A stretch of DNA of 64,000 bases from Rhodococcus sovatensis. GTDB lineage: Bacteria; Actinomycetota; Actinomycetes; Mycobacteriales; Mycobacteriaceae. The translations under genes were made by a program, and so were the position numbers. The DNA is taken from the NCBI RefSeq assembly GCF_037327425.1, contig NZ_CP147846.1, positions 4,960,001-5,024,000 of the forward strand, read 5' to 3'. Below are positions 58,960-64,000 of this stretch, in pieces (position 1 is the first letter of the stretch; each line of letters starts with the position of its first letter). The notes under the pieces were generated by a model. That model was not told the DNA's origin. It ran no database searches and saw only the letters and a list, made by a program, of their open reading frames with translations.

Positions 58960-60126
58960 TTACGGGTCCTCGGTCCGGACCGTGGTGTCCGCGAGAAACG
59001 ACACCAAGGTGTCGACCCCGCCGCCTGCCGCGTGCACCCGCCGCTGCCGAATTGCCCCGTTGCCGCGCCGGAACAGACAGCGCAGCGACTTCTCGACCTT
59101 GCGGTCCCCATCGAGCGCATCGAGGGCCTCCGCCACATGACGGAGTAGGAGCTCGACACCGTGCTCGGCGGAGACTGTAGTTGCAAAGCTGGGATCGACC
59201 AATCGGTCGCTGATGCCGTCGCGCGCCGCCCGCCAGTACGCCACACGGAGAGCGCCGTCGGAGATCGGCGAGGCGTCATCGCCACGATCGATGGCGGCCA
59301 ACGCGGTCATCACCAGCGCCCGAATCAAAGTCGCGAGAACAACGGACTCCCCCACCGTGGACGGGACATCGCACACCCGAACTTCCACTGTGGGATAGCG
59401 AACAGAAGGCCTTGCATCCCAATAGATCTGGCCTTCGTCGATGATCGCGCCGCAGTCGAGCATCGACGCCAGCACACTGCCGTAGTGCTCGACCGATTCC
59501 AGAAATGGGGGCGGTCCGGCACTGGGCCAGCGAGACCACATGATCGACCGCCAGCTCGCATATCCGGTGTCCACACCGCCGCTGATCGGGGAATTCGCGC
59601 TGATGGCCAACAGCGTCGGAAGCCAGGGACGCAGATGGTTGCACACCTGCACTGCCGTAGCGCGATCGGGGACGGCGACGTGAACGTGGCACCCACAGAT
59701 TGCTTGTTCGTCGGCGATGTGCCGAAAGTTCGCGGCGATCCGGCGATACCTACCGGTATCGGTGATCGGATGTTCACCCGCCGCGACTGGCTGGACACCC
59801 ACAGCAAGCAGCCGCGCACCGCTGTCATGGGCAGCCTGGGCTGCGGTGGCTCGCAGTCCGGTCAGGCTGTCTTTCAGCTGCTCGGCGGTGTCGAGTACGG
59901 GGGTGGTCGTCTCGACTTGGCAGGGCGTCAGTTCCGATTCCAGCTTCAACCCTGCATTCGCAGCGCGCCGGATCACCTCGCCGTTGTTCATCACCGGATT
60001 GCTGGTGGTGTGGTCGACGAGCAGGAATTCCTCCTCGACTCCCACGGTGGGGTATCCCGTGTCCCCTAGACATTCGGAGTAGTCGGGTCCGCTCGTTCTT
60101 TGTGCAGCAATAGACGTCGATCTCAT
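58960..60126 (-). CDS. Carboxylate-amine ligase, GCS2/YbdK type
   Basis: 388-residue glutamate-cysteine-ligase-2 family protein. ATG 60126 follows GAGGAAGG (60153 is the longer alternative). Motifs: TVGVEEEFLLVDHTT, LESELTPCQVETTTPVL, CGCHVHVAVPD (metal/ATP-binding), and RYPTVEVRVCDVPSTVGESV. YbdK members form gamma-glutamyl or similar amide bonds with ATP; the thiol- or ergothioneine-pathway EgtA is a related but longer enzyme. Substrate uncertain. The terminator of the tRNA separates it from that gene. Confidence 0.85.
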   Translation of the reverse strand: MRSTSIAAQRTSGPDYSECLGDTGYPTVGVEEEFLLVDHTTSNPVMNNGEVIRRAANAGLKLESELTPCQVETTTPVLDTAEQLKDSLTGLRATAAQAAHDSGARLLAVGVQPVAAGEHPITDTGRYRRIAANFRHIADEQAICGCHVHVAVPDRATAVQVCNHLRPWLPTLLAISANSPISGGVDTGYASWRSIMWSRWPSAGPPPFLESVEHYGSVLASMLDCGAIIDEGQIYWDARPSVRYPTVEVRVCDVPSTVGESVVLATLIRALVMTALAAIDRGDDASPISDGALRVAYWRAARDGISDRLVDPSFATTVSAEHGVELLLRHVAEALDALDGDRKVEKSLRCLFRRGNGAIRQRRVHAAGGGVDTLVSFLADTTVRTEDP

Positions 60127-60216
60127 TGCCCGACCTTCCTCGTGCTGGGACACATCGAATAGCCGACCGACGTAGAATCAAACTTCCGGTGGCCAGTCGG
60201 GCCGACTCCCCACCTG

Positions 60217-60849
60217 CTACTGCAACCGAAACTTGACGATGTCGCTGACGCTCTCGATCGCGTCCGTCAGCACCTGCAGGCGGTCAGGGGCGCCGAGAGC
60301 CTCCAACACGTCCTGGCGGTCGGACTGGCCCATCGGCACCTGCGCCGCGAGGGTGAATAGTCGCTCGCCGGGTCCGGCCGGCAGTTCCGAGAACTCGGGC
60401 TGGTCGGGAGGGATGGACCCTTCGGCTGCCGCAAGTTTCGCGATCAGCTGGTACAGGCCCGTGATCTTGTTCTCCAGATCGGTGAATTCGGACTCGGCGA
60501 CCGAATCCTCGGGACTATCGGGCCAGGGTCGCACGTCGGCTCGGGGATACGGATCGTCTTCGAGCCACGCATCGACTCTGATACGTTCTCCGCCTACACA
60601 TTCCACGAGGAAACGGCCGTCGCCGATGTCCCGGTGCGCAACGATGTGGGCGCGCGTGGCGACGTCGTGACGGACGTCGCCGCCACCTGCCTCGTGGCCG
60701 CGCGCAATCAATACGACGCCGAAGCTGGGGTCGGACGTTGCCAGGCAGTCACGTAGAAGTTCCTGATAGCGAGGCTCGAAGATGTGCAGTGGAAGAGCTT
60801 CGCCCGGCAGCAGTACGCTGCCGAGCGGAAACATGGGTAGCACGGTCAT
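60217..60849 (-). CDS. LON N-terminal-domain protein
   Basis: 210-residue protein equal to the substrate-binding N-domain of Lon (PF02190) with no ATPase or protease part. Starts MTVLPMFPLGSVLLPGEALP, then HIFEPRYQELLRDCL and DIGDGRFLVECVGGERIRVD of the family. Such proteins may bind unfolded protein or act as adaptors. It overlaps the hydrolase gene by 4 nt, so both come from one transcript. Confidence 0.85.
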   Translation of the reverse strand: MTVLPMFPLGSVLLPGEALPLHIFEPRYQELLRDCLATSDPSFGVVLIARGHEAGGGDVRHDVATRAHIVAHRDIGDGRFLVECVGGERIRVDAWLEDDPYPRADVRPWPDSPEDSVAESEFTDLENKITGLYQLIAKLAAAEGSIPPDQPEFSELPAGPGERLFTLAAQVPMGQSDRQDVLEALGAPDRLQVLTDAIESVSDIVKFRLQ

Positions 60850-61754
60850 GTCGGGTCCGACGCTGCCGCCCGTGTCGGCTTGTCGATAACAGCGCTCGAC
60901 TGCAAGAACTCGTCGAGAATCCGGAAGAACAGATCAGGCTCGTCCAACTGCGGAAAATGCCCTGCGCTGGGGAAGATCTCGACGCGGGAGTTCGGCACTT
61001 CACGTCGAATGTTGTCGGCGTGCGACGCTGGAATCATGCGGTCCTTGCCGCCCCAGACCAGCAGTGAAGGGATCGTATCGAACTTCTCGAAATGCTGCTT
61101 CGCGCTCACGGTTTGGCCTCGGGGGCCCACGACTGCGCGGGTCGACGCGAGGAAGGCTTCGCGTGAGCCCTTGTCTGCCACTGTCTTGAAGGAACGCCAG
61201 GTTTCTTCCATGCTCTTGCCGGGACGCACCGGTAGACCCCACTTGCCGAGCTGCCCAATGGCGGTTTCGGTGTTCTTGCGTACCCAATCGGACGCGAGAA
61301 GCGGAAGCACCAGCTCGCTGCCGGGCAGCGTCGCGGCCTTGAGCAACAGCGAAACCTCGCGCCCGAGACCGCCGCTGCTGACGAGCGCCAACCGCTCCAC
61401 TCGCTCGGGGAACAGGTACACCGCCTGCATGACGATTCCGCCGCCGAGCGAATGACCGACCATCGGCGTGGATGCGATGTCCAGGTGATCGAGCAGGTCT
61501 CGGATGGTTGCCGAGTGCGAGCTGAGTGAGTAATCGCCGGACGGTTTGTCCGAGATTCCGTGACCGAAGAGGTCAGGTGCGATAACCCGATACTTCGCAG
61601 ACAGCCGCTCGATCTGCCCTGCCCATGACTCGTGCGAGCCGAGTAACCCGTGGACGAGTACGACGGGCGGACCGTCGCCGACGTCGACGTATCTCAGGAT
61701 GTCCATGTGAAGCTCGACGGATTCGAGCTCGTACGGTGACGTGTGGTTGATCAT
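60846..61754 (-). CDS. Alpha/beta hydrolase
   Basis: 302-residue hydrolase. Start ATG 61754 sits behind AAGGAGG (the 61793 ATG is less good). Oxyanion LVHGLLGSHESWAGQIERL, RVIAPDLFGHGISDKPSGDY, nucleophile elbow PMVGHSLGGGIVMQ (Ser), acid Asp in LLVWGGKDRMIPASHADNI and His in FPSAGHFPQLDEPD. Family of esterases/lactonases/C-C hydrolases; substrate not predictable. Located between the LON-domain gene and the A-T-TE gene, all in the same direction. Confidence 0.85.
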   Translation of the reverse strand: MINHTSPYELESVELHMDILRYVDVGDGPPVVLVHGLLGSHESWAGQIERLSAKYRVIAPDLFGHGISDKPSGDYSLSSHSATIRDLLDHLDIASTPMVGHSLGGGIVMQAVYLFPERVERLALVSSGGLGREVSLLLKAATLPGSELVLPLLASDWVRKNTETAIGQLGKWGLPVRPGKSMEETWRSFKTVADKGSREAFLASTRAVVGPRGQTVSAKQHFEKFDTIPSLLVWGGKDRMIPASHADNIRREVPNSRVEIFPSAGHFPQLDEPDLFFRILDEFLQSSAVIDKPTRAAASDPT

Positions 61755-61849
61755 CGTGCCTCCTTGCTGCTCGTCGACACTCTCGTCGCCCAACCTACGC
61801 GGGTCGAGGTGTCGAAGAACAGTAGATGTGGTGCGGACTGCACCTCACA

Positions 61850-64000
61850 TCAATGGATCGGAGAGCCCACAGCGTTCTCGATGGCCTCCGCCACCGAGCC
61901 GACTGCGGGTTCGCGAACGAACTCGTTGTGGGAACTGCGCACGTGCACCAGCGTCAGCGGACCGGTCACCACCGCCGCCCAGGACGCCGGGTCCGAGACG
62001 TTGTCGTCGGATACGACCACCGTGGCGGCGCCCGCCCACGGCTTCGGGCGGTGCCGACTCATCGCCTTCGACGCCACCAGCGCGAACGTCAACCACCGCT
62101 CGGTCGTCGATTCCTGTGTGAGACCTGCCCGTGCGAGTCGAATGCGGTAGCGGATTCGGTCGCGTATCGGGATGTTCGCGGGTCGGACGAAGAGTGGGGC
62201 CGCATGCGGTAGGCCCGCACTACCGGGGAAATGATCGAGGATGTCGCGAAGCAACAGAGGGTCCAGCAGGACAACCTGCTCGACGACATCACCGGCATCG
62301 GCCAGCAACCGCGCTACCTCCAGCGCCGTCCATCCACCGATCGAATGCCCGGCAACGATGTACGGGCCTTCGGGCTGCACCGACTTGATCTCGCGAACGT
62401 ATCGACGTGCTGCGCCCCGCACAGTGCGGTCGGGTATCGCCGTGCCGTCCAGCCCCCGCGGTTGCAGTGCGTAGACCGCCCGATCGCCGCTCATCCGTCG
62501 GGCCAGCGGCACAAGGCCGAGGGCGGGTACTCCGGCTCCGGTCACGACGAACAGAGCTGGGTGTCCGCCGGTCTTGTTCAAGCGGACGAGCACGGTGCTG
62601 CCGTCGTTCTTGGTGACCGTTTCGGATTCGCTCAGCTTCCGGTCGATCAGCTCCGCGAGTGTCCGCACGGTCATGGCAGTACCGAGATCGGACGGGCTCA
62701 ACTGGACGTGCATCATGTCGTTGACGGCGATCAGGATATTGACCATGGACAACGACGTGGCACCGAGCTCGGAGAAGTCGTCGTCGCGTCCTATTCGATC
62801 TGTGTCGATCTGCGTCGATACGACCGACGCCACCCAACGTTCCGTCGCGCCGACAGCGGCATGATGTGGTGGCGTCGGGCGTGAGAGGGGCGAGGGAAGC
62901 GCGTCCCGAGTGACCTTTCCTCGCTCGTTGCGGGGAATGGAGTCCAGTTCGACGACGAACATGGGAACCATCCACTCCGGAAAGTTCTCCCTGAGTGCGC
63001 TACGAACCTCTGCATCGGTATGACTGCTTCCGACGAAGTACGCGGCGAGTTCGGAACTGCCCTCGTGAACGCATGCGGTGACGGCCACATCCGTGATTCC
63101 CGGGAGCGAGCGCACGAAGCCCTCGACTTCAGCAGGTTCGACGAGATAGCCACGCACCTTGATCGCCTCGTCGACGCGGCCGGCCAGATGAAGGACTCCG
63201 TCCGCATCGACTCGACCGAGGTCACCCGTCCGGTAGTGGTGCTGAACTCGGTCCGAGAAGAAACGGGATCGAGTCAGATCGTCGAGCCCGAGGTAGCCGT
63301 CGGCGAGCACGGAGGCCGATACCCGGATCTCACCGATGGCGCCCGGCGATACCGGGGTTCCGTCCGGCCCGACGATGTCGACGGTCTTGCCTCTCGGCTG
63401 CCTCCCTGCAGGCAGATACCCCGGAGGAAGCGGCCGACCGGCGCTGTACACGTCGAAGGCGACGGCACCGGCTTCGGTCGTCGCATACCAATTGACGAAG
63501 GATGCGTCGGTACCGAGTGCGCTGCGGAACGCGATGACGTCCTTCGAGTGCAACGCCTCTCCGTACGTGGTCACCAGCCGGAGCGAGGGGACCGCGTCAT
63601 CGGGTAGCGACGAGATCGGTTCGGCCCCGGTCGTGAAGCTACGCACGAGCGACGGAGAGCAGTGCAGTGTCGTCAGCGCAGAGCGCTCGATCCACTCGGT
63701 CAATGCCGTCGATTGTGTGCTTCGAGGGTCCGTGCAATACACCGACGCTCCGCTCAGGAGCCCGGCGAACAGCGTGTTGAGGCCGGCACCGAAACTGACC
63801 GGGAGTGCGTTCCCTACGCGGTCTCGGTTGGTGAGCCCGAGTGCCGAACTTACTTCGTAGGCCTTGGTCAGGCACATTCGATGGCTGAGAAGTACCCCTT
63901 TGGCCGTGCCGGTGGATCCGGAGGTGAACGCGATCAACGCCGTTCGGCCGCCGGCGAATGCGGGCAGCGGCACCGCGGAATCCTGGGCGTCGACGAGGTC
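61850..64000 (-). CDS. NRPS-like protein: adenylation, carrier, thioesterase (partial)
   Basis: Runs off the right edge; more than 715 residues are visible. Order: adenylation domain with A3 TSGSTGTAKGVLLSH, A5 NWYATTEAG, A7 YRTGDLGR, A8 GRVDEAIKVRGYLVEPAEVE and A10 Lys in RNERGKVTRDAL; carrier domain with phosphopantetheine Ser in FSELGATSLSMVN; thioesterase with VAGHSIGGWTALEVARLLAD and a C-terminal His in VHVRSSHNEFV. There is no condensation domain in the visible part. It should activate an acid, load it on the carrier and release it by hydrolysis or cyclisation. The missing N-terminus may hold other domains. Confidence 0.85.
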   Translation of the reverse strand, partial: DLVDAQDSAVPLPAFAGGRTALIAFTSGSTGTAKGVLLSHRMCLTKAYEVSSALGLTNRDRVGNALPVSFGAGLNTLFAGLLSGASVYCTDPRSTQSTALTEWIERSALTTLHCSPSLVRSFTTGAEPISSLPDDAVPSLRLVTTYGEALHSKDVIAFRSALGTDASFVNWYATTEAGAVAFDVYSAGRPLPPGYLPAGRQPRGKTVDIVGPDGTPVSPGAIGEIRVSASVLADGYLGLDDLTRSRFFSDRVQHHYRTGDLGRVDADGVLHLAGRVDEAIKVRGYLVEPAEVEGFVRSLPGITDVAVTACVHEGSSELAAYFVGSSHTDAEVRSALRENFPEWMVPMFVVELDSIPRNERGKVTRDALPSPLSRPTPPHHAAVGATERWVASVVSTQIDTDRIGRDDDFSELGATSLSMVNILIAVNDMMHVQLSPSDLGTAMTVRTLAELIDRKLSESETVTKNDGSTVLVRLNKTGGHPALFVVTGAGVPALGLVPLARRMSGDRAVYALQPRGLDGTAIPDRTVRGAARRYVREIKSVQPEGPYIVAGHSIGGWTALEVARLLADAGDVVEQVVLLDPLLLRDILDHFPGSAGLPHAAPLFVRPANIPIRDRIRYRIRLARAGLTQESTTERWLTFALVASKAMSRHRPKPWAGAATVVVSDDNVSDPASWAAVVTGPLTLVHVRSSHNEFVREPAVGSVAEAIENAVGSPIH

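Noticed and set aside
1..64000. CRISPR array
   Set aside because: No series of regularly spaced direct repeats and no cas gene is seen in the window.

Overview
The window is high-GC actinobacterial chromosome, most likely Rhodococcus sensu lato. Support for this: GTG starts and GTGA/ATGA overlaps are frequent; there is a 13E12-type DUF222/HNH gene, an actinobacterial LexA box (TCGAAC-N4-GTTCGA), mycobacteria-like NmtR/CtpJ and PacL/CtpC metal modules, a ClgR-like regulator beside a clpP pair, and AlkB without a linked rubredoxin. Most of it is accessory metabolism, transport and stress functions; the one RNA gene is an initiator tRNA.

Layout. 1-7.5 kb: edge of a membrane protein gene, long-type argG, an AlkC-like glycosylase coupled to a large LPG-synthase-like membrane protein, then a GNAT/MFS operon. 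7.5-21 kb: a metal-homeostasis region holding an ArsR repressor with two palindromic operators, a PF03773/TIGR03943 permease pair, PacL plus a CtpC-type ATPase, a CtpJ-type ATPase divergent from NmtR, and a nickel/oligopeptide-type ABC importer with fused permeases, a Fur/Zur-like palindrome in front and an MFS exporter gene at the end. 21-26.9 kb: an SDR remnant and frameshifted tetR, three tandem AIM24 genes, an LLM oxidoreductase, a VOC protein and an HtrA-like protease. 27-30.3 kb: a DUF222/HNH gene whose LexA box has been split by an ISL3 element with an 8-bp duplication. 30.3-42.4 kb: SnoaL-like protein, exported phosphoesterase, DUF72, small alarmone synthetase, a palindrome-rich divergent promoter in front of a frameshifted serine hydrolase/HTH operon, DoxX, a helicase with a basic tail, an amidotransferase, and a lactate-monooxygenase-like/GH13 pair. 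42.5-46.2 kb: a TPP riboswitch in front of an SDR/LLM operon, then an alpha/beta hydrolase. 46.2-48.2 kb: a free-standing LeuA regulatory domain behind a branched-chain leader peptide, and an AAA ATPase. 48.2-54.4 kb: AlkB, lipases, an amidohydrolase, a quinone oxidoreductase and an IS5/IS427 element. 54.4-58.9 kb: a UbiB-like kinase with TetR, a frameshifted DUF998 gene, a ClgR-like regulator and a clpP pair whose promoters share one palindrome, and tRNA-fMet. 58.9-64 kb: GCS2 ligase, LON-domain protein, hydrolase, and an adenylation-carrier-thioesterase protein cut by the right edge.

The best candidates for something new are the SDR/LLM operon under thiamine-riboswitch control, the riboswitch-independent leader peptide in front of a lone LeuA regulatory domain, the ClgR-like/ClpP circuit with a shared operator and a degron-like C-terminus, the ISL3 insertion exactly in an SOS box, and the metal importer/exporter cluster. 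Three otherwise recognisable genes carry single-nucleotide-type frameshifts, which may be real decay or assembly error.
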